Shown here in pieces: positions 7,591 through 19,971 of a stretch of DNA of 64,000 bases. Below the pieces are notes generated by a model that saw only the letters and a list, made by a program, of their open reading frames with translations, did not search any database and was not told the DNA's origin. Source of the DNA: Pseudoxanthomonas sp. SE1 (GTDB taxonomy: Bacteria; Pseudomonadota; Gammaproteobacteria; Xanthomonadales; Xanthomonadaceae); NCBI RefSeq assembly GCF_029542205.1, contig NZ_CP113783.1, forward strand, positions 1,293,001 to 1,357,000, read 5' to 3'. Position 1 is the first letter of the stretch. Every line of letters starts with the position of its first letter. The translations under genes were made by a program, and so were the position numbers.

Positions 7591-8814
7591 CTACGCAGCC
7601 GGCAACACGGCAGGGAGTAACAAGATGGTCGTGAATCCGGACAGCGGCGGCGCCAGCCAGCGCTGTGCGCGGGCACGGCCCACCGAATGCGCATGGCCGG
7701 CGCTTTCCAGTGCAACGAGTGCGCGCTGCACCGAGCGCTGGCCCATGCCAGTGGCCAGCGCCAGTGCCGAGGTGGACCACGCCATGCCGTCTGCCAGCAG
7801 GCCCTGCAGGGCGGCCTGTTCGCCATCCAGCGGAGGCGCCAGCACGGCGACGGCGCCTGCGTGATGCGGCACCAGCAGGAAACCGCGGTCGCTGGCGGTG
7901 ATGTCGGCCAGCGGCGCGATGAGGCGGCGTAGGCGCCCGATTTCCACGCGCAGGCGCCCGCGGTGCGTCTCATCCGGATCGCGTGTCCGGAACACGCGCG
8001 CGATCAGCGCGTTGCGGTCCACGTCGCCAGGCCAGCCGACCGCGAGCGCGCGCAACAGCGCGAACAGCACCGGGCGTCGCGCGAGCGGCAGCGTCGCATC
8101 CGCCTCCCGCAGCGCATGGCGCACGGCGTCGACCACCAGCGCGCCGCTGGCGAGCAACGCGTCCACATCGTCCAGCGTCACCGGTTGCTCGTGGCCCCCG
8201 TGCAGGAGGCGGGCGGCGGGGCGTTGCAGGATGGCGGCGACGTCCGCGACTTCGGCGGCCAGTGCGGGAATGCCTGCCTGCGCCGCGGCGGCCCTTGCCT
8301 GCGCCAGCGCGCGGCGGGCGTCGCGCAGGTGCAGCGAACGCAGCGCGATCTCAGCGCGCGCAAGCGCGGCCAGCGCCTGGTGCGCGGGTGCACCCGTGTC
8401 CATGCCAGGGGTTGCGCGCAGTGAGGTGGCCGCCGCGTCGAGGCGGCCCAGCAGCAGGTGGCGGCGGACGGTGATCAGGTGCGCGTGCGTGGCGTTGGCG
8501 TGGTCGCCACGGGCGGCGAGCAGGCGGGCGGCGTCATCGAGCGCGCGTGGCGCAGTGCCGAAATCGCGCAGGGCTAGCGCGACCTCCGCTTCGGCGATCA
8601 CGCAGCGCGCGCGCGACACCGGTTCGCGCGTGCCGAAACCGCGTGCGGCACGACGCAGCAGGTCGCGTGCGCGCGGGTAATCGCCGAGCTGTGCCATCGC
8701 GATGCCGCGCAGCGCCAGGGCGGGCGGATCGTCGCGCCAGCCGACGTGGTTGAGCGCACCCAGGACATCGCCGGACGAAAGCGCGCGCCCGGCGGCGGTG
8801 ATCAGGGAGTCCAT
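7591..8814 (-). CDS. TPR-like transcriptional regulator with DNA-binding domain
   Basis: 407 residues. The first ~200 form Ala/Leu-rich paired helices like TPR units (GDYPRARDLLRRAARGFG, LHLRDARRALAQARAAAAQ). Around residues 265-310 there is ALIARVFRTRDPDETHRGRL followed by RVEIGRLRRLIAPL, which resembles the winged helix of SARP/OmpR-type regulators. A second helix-turn-helix-like stretch follows (STSALALATGMGQRSVQRAL). The protein probably senses a signal through the helical repeats and controls the downstream propeller and DUF899 genes, which follow on the same strand. The family is inferred from pattern only. Confidence 0.65.
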   Translation of the reverse strand: MDSLITAAGRALSSGDVLGALNHVGWRDDPPALALRGIAMAQLGDYPRARDLLRRAARGFGTREPVSRARCVIAEAEVALALRDFGTAPRALDDAARLLAARGDHANATHAHLITVRRHLLLGRLDAAATSLRATPGMDTGAPAHQALAALARAEIALRSLHLRDARRALAQARAAAAQAGIPALAAEVADVAAILQRPAARLLHGGHEQPVTLDDVDALLASGALVVDAVRHALREADATLPLARRPVLFALLRALAVGWPGDVDRNALIARVFRTRDPDETHRGRLRVEIGRLRRLIAPLADITASDRGFLLVPHHAGAVAVLAPPLDGEQAALQGLLADGMAWSTSALALATGMGQRSVQRALVALESAGHAHSVGRARAQRWLAPPLSGFTTILLLPAVLPAA

Positions 8815-8853
8815 GCCGGCAGCCTACCGCGCCGACGGGCCGCCGTCGCGGAT

Positions 8854-9312
8854 TCAGTCCGCCGCCAGTGCCCGTCGCATGCGCGCATGGTCGCGGCGGT
8901 ACTGGCGCGCGAGTTGCGTTTTCTTCGTCGCACTGAGGATGCGGCCCGACACCTGGAAGAACTTCTTTTCTTCTTCGCGCAGGTGGTGGTGCACCTTCCC
9001 CGACAGCTCGCGCGCCTTCTTCAGCCAGGCGGCATGGCGAGGATCCAGCGACTGGATGTCTTCGACCAGTTCATCGATCTCGTGGTGCTCGTGCAGCGCG
9101 TGGCGCGAGGAATTCAGACCGCGGTCGTCCATCAGGATCGGGACGTAGAGGAACCGTTCTTCCGCGGCGGCGTGCGCCGCCAGTTCGATGCGCAGGGCGG
9201 TGAACAGGTCCAGCCGCTCGCGCGTGCCCGGTTTCGACCGCAGCAGGCGGCGGCACAGCGAGCGCTGGGTTTCATGGCTTTCGTGCAGCGCGTCGTAGAT
9301 GGTTTCGGGCAT
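8854..9312 (-). CDS. Hemerythrin HHE-domain protein
   Basis: 152 residues with the HHE pattern of hemerythrin-like four-helix bundles: LHESHETQRSL, HAAAEERFLYVPI, ALHEHHEIDEL and KVHHHLREEEKKFF supply His and Glu residues able to bind a di-iron centre. Such proteins bind oxygen, NO or iron, or take part in repair of oxidative damage. A catalase gene lies 38 bp upstream on the same strand, which fits an oxidative-stress role. The ATG at 9312 is used; a TTG two codons earlier is also in frame. Confidence 0.85.
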   Translation of the reverse strand: MPETIYDALHESHETQRSLCRRLLRSKPGTRERLDLFTALRIELAAHAAAEERFLYVPILMDDRGLNSSRHALHEHHEIDELVEDIQSLDPRHAAWLKKARELSGKVHHHLREEEKKFFQVSGRILSATKKTQLARQYRRDHARMRRALAAD

Positions 9313-9350
9313 GGGCAATGTCCTGGCGAAGGGCGCGCAACGGGAGCCGG

Positions 9351-11444
<2,094 letters not shown>

Positions 11445-11564
11445 CGGGGGGCTCCTGGACGACGTGGGGGCCACTCCGTGATGGAGGGCCTTGGCACGCG
11501 TCATCATCGGCGTCCCCGCGTGCAGGCCGCGTTAGGAGCGTTGACGGCGGACCAACGCACGGTC

Positions 11565-11583
11565 GCGGACACTGGCTGTCCGC
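11565..11583 (+). promoter_or_regulatory. Palindrome upstream of VOC gene
   Basis: Perfect 7-bp inverted repeat GCGGACA / TGTCCGC around a 5-bp centre, 43 bp before the VOC start codon in the region shared with divergent katE. The size and symmetry suit a dimeric repressor or activator; a TTGACG at 11541 could be a -35 element. No regulator is assigned. Confidence 0.4.
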
Positions 11584-11626
11584 ATCCGGTGGCATCACTG
11601 TCGCCTTTCCCTCTGGAGATGACGCA

Positions 11627-12055
11627 ATGGAAACGAATGAACTGCATCGCGGCCGCCTGATCGACCATATCCAGCTGGTCGTGCGCGACCTGGACGCCAG
11701 CCGCACGTTCTACGCGGCGGTATTCGACGTGCTCGGCATTCCGATGGCGGGCGAGGGCGGCAATTACTTCTGGGCCGACGAGTTGTTCGTCTCCACCGCC
11801 GACAGTGAAGCGGCGGATGGCAAGCTCACGGGACGCCACCACATAGCGTTCCAGGCCCAGGACCGCGCGATGGTGGACCGCTTCCACGAAGTCGCGCTGG
11901 CGCACGGCGGCAAGGACAACGGCGCGCCGGGTCTGCGCGATTACCACCCCGGCTACTACGGCGCGTTCGTGCTCGACCCTGACGGCAACAACATCGAAGC
12001 GGTGTACCACGGTGAAGCCAAGCGCAGTGCGCCGTCGGTGAAGGTGGAGTTCTGA
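11627..12055 (+). CDS. VOC (glyoxalase/bleomycin-resistance) family protein
   Basis: 142 residues with the vicinal-oxygen-chelate fold: a beta-alpha start LIDHIQLVVRDLDASRTFY, the central HHIAFQAQDRAMVDRF and the closing strand YGAFVLDPDGNNIEAVYH. The His in DHIQ and HHIA and the Glu in NIEAV are the usual metal ligands. Members act as glyoxalases, dioxygenases or drug-binding proteins; the substrate is not evident. GGAG lies ten bases before the ATG. It stands alone, divergent from katE, with a palindrome in the shared region. Confidence 0.88.
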   Translation: METNELHRGRLIDHIQLVVRDLDASRTFYAAVFDVLGIPMAGEGGNYFWADELFVSTADSEAADGKLTGRHHIAFQAQDRAMVDRFHEVALAHGGKDNGAPGLRDYHPGYYGAFVLDPDGNNIEAVYHGEAKRSAPSVKVEF

Positions 12056-12063
12056 CGGATGCT

Positions 12064-12237
12064 CCCCTCTCCCTGCGCAAGCGGGGAGAGGGTGCCGAAG
12101 GCGGGTGAGGGGCGAACGAAGTCAGGGGACGTGAGCGCCGCGGCACCTCCGCGTTCGCGCTCGCCCCTCATCCGCACCCGTATCAAGTACGGGGCAGACT
12201 CTCCGGGCACCTTCTCCCCGCCGAGCGGGGAGAAGGG
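12064..12237. repeat. Long dispersed inverted repeat (GGGGAGAGGGTGCC family)
   Basis: Two outward stem-loops: CTCTCCCTGCGCAAGCGGGGAG-type at 12066-12091 and CTTCTCCCCGCCGAGCGGGG-type at 12211-12235, joined by GGCGGGTGAGGGGC and its near complement GCCCCTCATCCGC. The whole element can fold on itself. The same layout recurs at 53012-53211 and 56567-56690. It fills the gap between the convergent VOC and SDR genes. Confidence 0.75.
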
Positions 12238-12245
12238 ACTACTGC

Positions 12246-13010
12246 TTACAGAAACATCCCGCCCGACGCCTCGATGCGCTGCGCATTGACCCAGCGGTTC
12301 GCCGGCGAGAGCAGCGAAGCGACCACGCCGCCGATGTCGTCGGGCACCCCCACGCGGCCGAGCGCGGTCTGCGAAGCCACGAAGGCATTGAGCTGCGCGT
12401 TGTCGCGCACGGCGCCACCACCGAAATCGGTCTCGATCGCGCCGGGCGCGACGATGTTCACCGCGATGCCGCGTGCGCCCAGTTCCTTGGCCTGGTAGCG
12501 CGTCAGCACTTCCATCGCGCCCTTCATCGCCGCGTACGCCGCATAGCCGGGCAGGGCGAAACGCGCCAGGCCGGACGAGATGTTGATGATGCGGCCGCCA
12601 TCGGCGAGCAGCGGCAGCAGCGTCTGGGTGAGGAAGAACGGTCCCTTCAGGTGTACGTCGACCAACGCGTCGAACTGCGCGCGCGTGGTCTCGGCGAAGC
12701 CGGTGTGCACGCCCATCCCGGCGTTGTTGACCAGATGGTCGAAGCGGTCACGGCCCCACGCGGCGAGTTGCGCGCGCACGGCGTCGGCGAAAGCGTCGAA
12801 GCTCTCACTCTGGCCCACGTCCAGCGGCAGGGACGCGGCGCGCTGGCCGAGCGCTTCGATCTCGGCGACGACCGCCGCCGCTTCGGCCTGCTGGCTGCGG
12901 TAGGTGATCAGCACGTCGTGGCCCTGGCGGGCGACGGCGAGGGCCATGTTGCGGCCCAGGCCGCGGCTGCCGCCGGTGATCAGGGTGAGGGGGGATGAGG
13001 TCGGGGTCAT
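12246..13010 (-). CDS. SDR-family NAD(P)-dependent oxidoreductase
   Basis: 254-residue classical short-chain dehydrogenase. The cofactor motif TGGSRGLG is at residues 12-19, NNAGMG is in the middle, the catalytic Ser lies in NISSGLARF, and YAAYAAMKG carries the YxxxK pair. The C-terminal VGVPDDIGGVVASLLSPA and SGGMFL are typical. It probably oxidises or reduces an alcohol/ketone group in a small molecule; the substrate is unknown. It is divergent from a LysR regulator across 127 bp, the usual arrangement for a LysR-controlled target. Confidence 0.9.
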   Translation of the reverse strand: MTPTSSPLTLITGGSRGLGRNMALAVARQGHDVLITYRSQQAEAAAVVAEIEALGQRAASLPLDVGQSESFDAFADAVRAQLAAWGRDRFDHLVNNAGMGVHTGFAETTRAQFDALVDVHLKGPFFLTQTLLPLLADGGRIINISSGLARFALPGYAAYAAMKGAMEVLTRYQAKELGARGIAVNIVAPGAIETDFGGGAVRDNAQLNAFVASQTALGRVGVPDDIGGVVASLLSPANRWVNAQRIEASGGMFL

Positions 13011-13104
13011 GGCAGGTCTCCGGTCGGGGAAGGCGGTGGATTCACCGTGGAGGCACCGTATTGGGTGGGAGCAGGTGGATAAATCGGCTTAGACTGATTG
13101 GACC

Positions 13105-13121
13105 GTTCGCATATGGCGAAC
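13105..13121 (+). promoter_or_regulatory. Candidate LysR operator between SDR and lysR genes
   Basis: Perfect 6-bp inverted repeat GTTCGC / GCGAAC around ATATG, containing a T-N11-A core as in LysR-type boxes. It lies 16 bp before the lysR start and about 95 bp before the SDR start, where a LysR protein would both repress itself and activate the divergent gene. Confidence 0.5.
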
Positions 13122-13137
13122 AATCGTCGGACGCTCC

Positions 13138-14043
13138 ATGAACCGCCTCGATGCCATGCAGGCCTTCGTCCGGGTCGCCGAGATGGCCAGCTTCACCCGT
13201 GCGGCCGAGAGCCTGGGCCTGCCCAAGGCCAGCGTGTCCACCGCCGTGCAGCAGTTGGAAGCCTGGCTGGGCACGCAGCTGTTGCACCGGACCACGCGGC
13301 GCGTGCAGCTGACCCAGGATGGGCAGGCGTTCTACGAGCGCTGCCAGGATCTGCTGGCCGACATGGACGAGGTGCAGCACCTGTTCGCGCGCTCGCCGCA
13401 GGCCCTGCGCGGGCGCCTGCGCGTGGACATGCCGGCGCGCTTCGCCCGGCACTTCGTGCTGCCGCACCTGCCGGCGTTCCTGCACGACCATCCGCAACTC
13501 GCGCTGGAACTGAGCTGCACCGACCGTCGCGTGGATGTGGTGCGCGAGGGGTTCGACTGCGTGCTGCGCGTGGGCACGCTGGCCGACACCAGCCTGATCG
13601 CGCGACCGCTGGGCCAGTTGCGCGTGGTGACCTGCGCCAGCCCGGAGTACCTGCAGCGGCATGGCGTGCCGCAATCGCCGGACGATCTGCCTGCGCATCG
13701 GCTGATCCACTACGCCAGCCAGTTCGGCGGCAAACCCGATGGCTGGGAGTACTGGGATGGCGCGCGCTATGCCAGCGTGCCGATGGAAGGCGCGCTGACG
13801 GTGAACAGCTCCGATGCCTACGAAGCGGCCTGCATCGCAGGACTTGGGCTGATCCAGGCGCCGGTCGCGGGCCTGCGCACGTTGATGGATCAGGGCTTGC
13901 TGGCGGAAGTGTTGCCGACGTACGCCGCCGAGCCGATGCCGGTCGCGCTGCTGTACGCGCACCGTCGCCACCTGCCGCAACGCGTGCAGGCGTTCATGGC
14001 GTGGCTGGCGGAGACGGTGCGGCCGCACCTGCAAACGGACTGA
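13138..14043 (+). CDS. LysR-family transcriptional regulator
   Basis: 301 residues. The winged helix-turn-helix occupies residues 1-60 (AFVRVAEMASFTRAAESLG, ASVSTAVQQLEAWLGTQLL, HRTTRRVQLTQDG), and the periplasmic-binding-like effector domain follows (LRVDMPARFARHFVLPHL, GFDCVLRVGTL, NSSDAYEAACIAGLGLIQ). The sequence type is that of the LysR proteins that control divergent oxidoreductase genes. It probably binds the palindrome just upstream and regulates the SDR gene in response to a small molecule. A REP pair and a terminator follow. Confidence 0.93.
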   Translation: MNRLDAMQAFVRVAEMASFTRAAESLGLPKASVSTAVQQLEAWLGTQLLHRTTRRVQLTQDGQAFYERCQDLLADMDEVQHLFARSPQALRGRLRVDMPARFARHFVLPHLPAFLHDHPQLALELSCTDRRVDVVREGFDCVLRVGTLADTSLIARPLGQLRVVTCASPEYLQRHGVPQSPDDLPAHRLIHYASQFGGKPDGWEYWDGARYASVPMEGALTVNSSDAYEAACIAGLGLIQAPVAGLRTLMDQGLLAEVLPTYAAEPMPVALLYAHRRHLPQRVQAFMAWLAETVRPHLQTD

Positions 14044-14060
14044 TGCGTGTCCGCTGTTCT

Positions 14061-14134
14061 TGTGGGAGCGACGTCGGTCGCGAAGATGTCTCAGGGGAAC
14101 GGCGAAAGGCTTCGCGACTGACGTCGCTCCCACA
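14061..14134. repeat. REP pair (GTGGGAGCGACGTC type)
   Basis: Inverted pair of about 23 bp: TGTGGGAGCGACGTCGGTCG onward at 14061-14083 and its complement at 14112-14134. It lies between convergent lysR and gcvP. Each arm is itself palindromic (GCGAC..GTCGC). Confidence 0.85.
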
Positions 14135-14159
14135 GGGAATATCCCGGGCCGGAAAGCAG

Positions 14160-14182
14160 AAGGCCCCGCAGTGCGGGGCCTT
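14160..14182 (-). terminator. Terminator after gcvP
   Basis: Stem AAGGCCCCGC / GCGGGGCCTT with a three-base loop, followed on the minus strand by TCTGCTTTCC. It sits 22 bp past the gcvP stop and, being symmetric, may also stop lysR transcripts. Confidence 0.75.
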
Positions 14183-14204
14183 CCCTTGAGGATGCGCTGG
14201 CGAC

Positions 14205-17099
<2,895 letters not shown>

Positions 17100-17149
17100 G
17101 GGAGGCATCCGGAAGGGCAATAGGGCCAGCGTGCGGAAGCCGCACGTGG

Positions 17150-17355
17150 GGTGCCCCTCTGTCCTTTTGCCTGAGAGTTTGGAAGCGCGCCGACGAGGAG
17201 GTCGCGTGCTTCGTGCCCCTTCGGCGCCGGCGCTGCCGCAAGGGCGGCCGGTCTCTCCAGAGTGTCGTTGCAGTGGTGGTATCGGGCCTGAGCGATTACG
17301 GGCGTTTGCGCCTTCGGCAGCACGTCGCGGACGACGGGCTTCTCCCACCGGGTCT
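17150..17355 (-). promoter_or_regulatory. Tandem glycine riboswitch upstream of gcvP
   Basis: Two consecutive aptamer-like halves are readable on the minus strand. The first, about 17350-17272, has GCCGAAGG (17318-17311) and GCTCAGGCC (17293-17285). The second, 17262-17150, has CTCTGGAGAGAC, GCCGAAGGGGCA (17225-17214) and CTCTCAGGCAAAAGGACAGA ending near 17156. These blocks are the conserved core of glycine aptamers, and the tandem arrangement is typical. Glycine binding would switch on gcvP, whose start lies about 50 bp downstream. This explains most of the 372-bp gap between gcvP and the efflux gene. Confidence 0.93.
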
Positions 17356-17364
17356 TGCCGCCCG

Positions 17365-17370
17365 ATTATA
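17365..17370 (-). promoter_or_regulatory. -10 element of the gcvP transcript
   Basis: TATAAT on the minus strand, a perfect consensus -10 in otherwise GC-rich DNA, placed so that transcription would begin just ahead of the first glycine aptamer. No convincing -35 was seen. Confidence 0.65.
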
Positions 17371-17471
17371 GCGCGGCGCGGCGGGCCGCTGGCGGTTTCG
17401 GCGTACCATGTGCAGCCCTGCGCCGCCTGTTCATGCATGCCGGCCGCGCCCGCCTGGAGTTTTCCCCCGCA

Positions 17472-18725
17472 ATGACGGCTCCCCGCGCCATTTCCAACCG
17501 CCGCCTGGCCCTCCTGCTGGGTGGGCTGGCGATGTTCGGTCCGTTCTCCATCGACACGATCTTCCCGGCGTTCCCCGCCATGGGCGCGCACCTGGGTGCG
17601 GACAAGGTGGCCATGCAGCAGACGATCAGCGTGTACCTGCTGACGTACGCGCTGATGAGCCTGGTGCACGGGCCGCTGTCGGACACGTTCGGCCGCAAGC
17701 GGGTGATCCTGGGGGGGCTGATCGTGTTCCTGCTGGCGTCGGTGGGCTGTGCGCTGTCCACCGACATGGCCACGTTGCTGTTCTTCCGCGCCGTGCAGGG
17801 CCTGTCGGCGGGCGTGGGCTTCATCGTCGGGCGCGCGGTGATCCGCGACGCCCGCCACGGCGACGATGCACAGCGTCTGATGAGCCAGGTCTCCATGATC
17901 TTCGGCATCGCGCCGGCCATCGCACCGATCGTGGGCGGCTGGATCCTGGGCTGGAGTGCGTGGCCGATGATCTTCTGGTTCCTCGCTGCCTTCTCGCTGC
18001 TGTTGCTGGTGGCGGTGGTGGGCTGGCTGCCGGAAACGCATCCGCCGGAAGCGCGCCTGAAAGTCTCGCCCCGCCGCCTGCTGCGCGACTACGTGGGCAT
18101 CGTGCGCAACCGGCGCTTCGTGCGGCTGGCGCTGGCCGGTTCGCTGAGTTTCGGTGGCCTGTTCCTGTACATCGCCTCTGCGCCGGCGTTCGTGATGGAT
18201 CTGCTGCATCTGAACGAGCAGCAGTTCGCGTGGCTGTTCCTGCCGACCATCGGCGGCATGGTGCTGGGCGCGTTCCTGTCCGGGCGCGCGGCGGGACGTG
18301 TCGAAGGCGCGCGGCTGGTGAAGATCGGCTATGCGTGCATGGCGATGGCGATGGTCGCGAACGTGGCCTACAACGCGTGGGCGGGCGAAGACATCCGCGT
18401 GCCCTGGGCGGTGCTGCCCATGATGCTGGCGGCGCTGGGCGTGGCGCTGGTGTTCCCTATCCTGACGCTGGCCATCCTGGACATGTATCCGCGCCAGCGT
18501 GGCGCCGCGTCGTCGCTGCAGGCCTTCAGCAACCTGGTGATCAACGCGATCATCGCCGGCCTGCTTTCGCCGCTGCTGAGCCAGCATGGTCTCCATCTGG
18601 CGCTGGGCATGGCCGGCTTCGTCCTGGCAGGCTGGCTGATGTGGCAATGGGAGGCGAACGCCAGCCGGCGCCTGCCTGGCTGCCCGCGCGAGCCCGCCGC
18701 GCTCGAACCCACCGATCAACTCTGA
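17472..18725 (+). CDS. Bcr/CflA-family drug efflux transporter (MFS)
   Basis: 417-residue major facilitator with 12 membrane segments, proton-driven drug/H+ antiporter type. Diagnostic features are [20 protein letters not shown] in helix 1, the loop motif [36 protein letters not shown] in helix 4, and [14 protein letters not shown] in helix 5 (antiporter motif C region). This is the Bcr/CflA pattern; the substrate spectrum cannot be read. The ATG at 17472 precedes the first helix; longer in-frame starts upstream are less likely. A small conserved gene follows after 18 bp. Confidence 0.9.
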   Translation: MTAPRAISNRRLALLLGGLAMFGPFSIDTIFPAFPAMGAHLGADKVAMQQTISVYLLTYALMSLVHGPLSDTFGRKRVILGGLIVFLLASVGCALSTDMATLLFFRAVQGLSAGVGFIVGRAVIRDARHGDDAQRLMSQVSMIFGIAPAIAPIVGGWILGWSAWPMIFWFLAAFSLLLLVAVVGWLPETHPPEARLKVSPRRLLRDYVGIVRNRRFVRLALAGSLSFGGLFLYIASAPAFVMDLLHLNEQQFAWLFLPTIGGMVLGAFLSGRAAGRVEGARLVKIGYACMAMAMVANVAYNAWAGEDIRVPWAVLPMMLAALGVALVFPILTLAILDMYPRQRGAASSLQAFSNLVINAIIAGLLSPLLSQHGLHLALGMAGFVLAGWLMWQWEANASRRLPGCPREPAALEPTDQL

Positions 18726-18743
18726 CTTCCTGCGAGACCGTCC

Positions 18744-19154
18744 ATGTCCATCCAGTCCAAGGCGCGCCGCGAGGCGAAGAAGCGCAAGGCGACCAAGGCA
18801 CACAACCAGGCGCGGGCGAACGCGCCCGCCATCGAGCCGCATGCCGAGTTGCGCAATCCCGAAGGCGAACTGCTCGCCGGCGTGGTGCGCCAGGCCGGCG
18901 TCTGGGTGCTGGGCATGGACGGCCGCATCGCGGGCACCTCCGACAGCGCCGCCGAAGTGCTGGCGATGATCAAGCAGGCGGCGGTGCTGCATGAAGCACA
19001 GGGCAATGCGGTACGACTGGTGTATTCCGACGAACTGCGCGACACCGCCGTGATCGAAGCCGCCACGCAGGGGCTGACGCTGGAACAGTTCGAAGCGCAG
19101 CTCGCCGAGCAGATGAAGGCGGGCAAGCCGGATCCGGCGCCGGACGTGAACTGA
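18744..19154 (+). CDS. Conserved small protein with basic N-terminus, function unknown
   Basis: 136 residues. The first 25 are strongly basic ([19 protein letters not shown]), possibly nucleic-acid or ribosome contacting. The rest is an acidic alpha/beta domain ([36 protein letters not shown]) ending [19 protein letters not shown]. No known domain is recognised. It lies 18 bp after the efflux gene on the same strand and may be co-transcribed. The start is the only sensible ATG. Confidence 0.8.
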   Translation: MSIQSKARREAKKRKATKAHNQARANAPAIEPHAELRNPEGELLAGVVRQAGVWVLGMDGRIAGTSDSAAEVLAMIKQAAVLHEAQGNAVRLVYSDELRDTAVIEAATQGLTLEQFEAQLAEQMKAGKPDPAPDVN

Positions 19155-19169
19155 GGCGCGCCGTCTCCC

Positions 19170-19314
19170 TGTAGGAGCGACGTCAGTCGCGACCGCGGAC
19201 CGGGACTGGCCATCGACGCATCACGAGACGGCCGTCGTTCCGCTGCCGCGCTCTGTGCTCATCCTGGTTGCACTCGATTCCTCCAGTGTGCAGTCGCGAC
19301 TGACGCGCTCCTAC
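19170..19314. repeat. REP pair (GTAGGAGCGACGTC type); second arm holds a stop codon
   Basis: Arms at 19170-19193 (TGTAGGAGCGACGTCAGTCG onward) and 19293-19314 in inverted orientation with about 100 bp between. The TAG of the second arm's GTAGGAGCG is the stop codon of the adjacent minus-strand gene ending at 19311. Confidence 0.85.
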
Positions 19315-19841
19315 CGCGCCGCATACCGTCGGCGCAGCCACGCCACCAGGCCCGCCATTGCGCCCGCCGGCACCCAGATCCAGCGCAGTTCCGATGCCAG
19401 TACCTCCGCACCACGCGCGCTGAAGAAACGATTCACGAATGGCGACACTTCGATCACCCGCCAGGGCGCGAAGTGGCGTGCGTCGGACCACGGCCAGAAC
19501 AGCGCGACGCCCAGGCCGCCATCGGTCAGCATGTCCAGCAGCGGGTGCGATGCCACGGACAGCGCAATGAACAGGAATGCGGTGACGGCGCGCACTTTGA
19601 ACCATCGCGCGAAGCCCGCCGTGAGCGTGCCGCAGAAAACGGCGAATGCAAGCGAGTGGCTTGCGCCCCGATGGCCGAAATCATGCGCGTACTCGATCCC
19701 CAGCTTGAACATCGCCACGTCGGCATCCGGCAGCATCGCGGCCACCATGCCGGCAATGACCAGTTTCGGAGGAAGACGTGTCCGCCCCAAGGCAACGCCA
19801 GCGGCCAGGGGAATCAGGGCGTGGGTGAAGATGGTCGGCAT
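19311..19841 (-). CDS. YdjM/DUF457-type inner-membrane putative metal-dependent hydrolase
   Basis: 176 residues beginning MPTIFTHALIPLAAGVALG, with four or five membrane segments. Conserved polar residues suggest a metal site: THALIP, MLPDADV, FGHRGASHSLAF and ASHPLLDMLTDGG, the His/Asp pattern of the LexA-binding YdjM family. The physiological role is unclear. The stop TAG is supplied by the REP at 19293-19314, so the last residues (RRYAAR) run directly into the repeat. An ATG about 39 codons upstream is possible but precedes the conserved THALIP start. Confidence 0.85.
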   Translation of the reverse strand: MPTIFTHALIPLAAGVALGRTRLPPKLVIAGMVAAMLPDADVAMFKLGIEYAHDFGHRGASHSLAFAVFCGTLTAGFARWFKVRAVTAFLFIALSVASHPLLDMLTDGGLGVALFWPWSDARHFAPWRVIEVSPFVNRFFSARGAEVLASELRWIWVPAGAMAGLVAWLRRRYAAR

Positions 19842-19971
19842 GGCGGTGGATGCTCTTCGGTCGGTTCGCATCCAGCCTGCGCGCGCGATGTGTGCTGGCG
19901 ATGAAGCCTGTGAGGGTCCGCAAAGCAAGAGGCCGGCATGCGCTGGCCTCTTCGTCACCTGCTCGCCGCGA

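Noticed and set aside
17100..18992. In-frame extension of gcvP far upstream on the minus strand
   Set aside because: It would cross the glycine riboswitch and lie antisense to the efflux gene; the P-protein family begins near [10 protein letters not shown].
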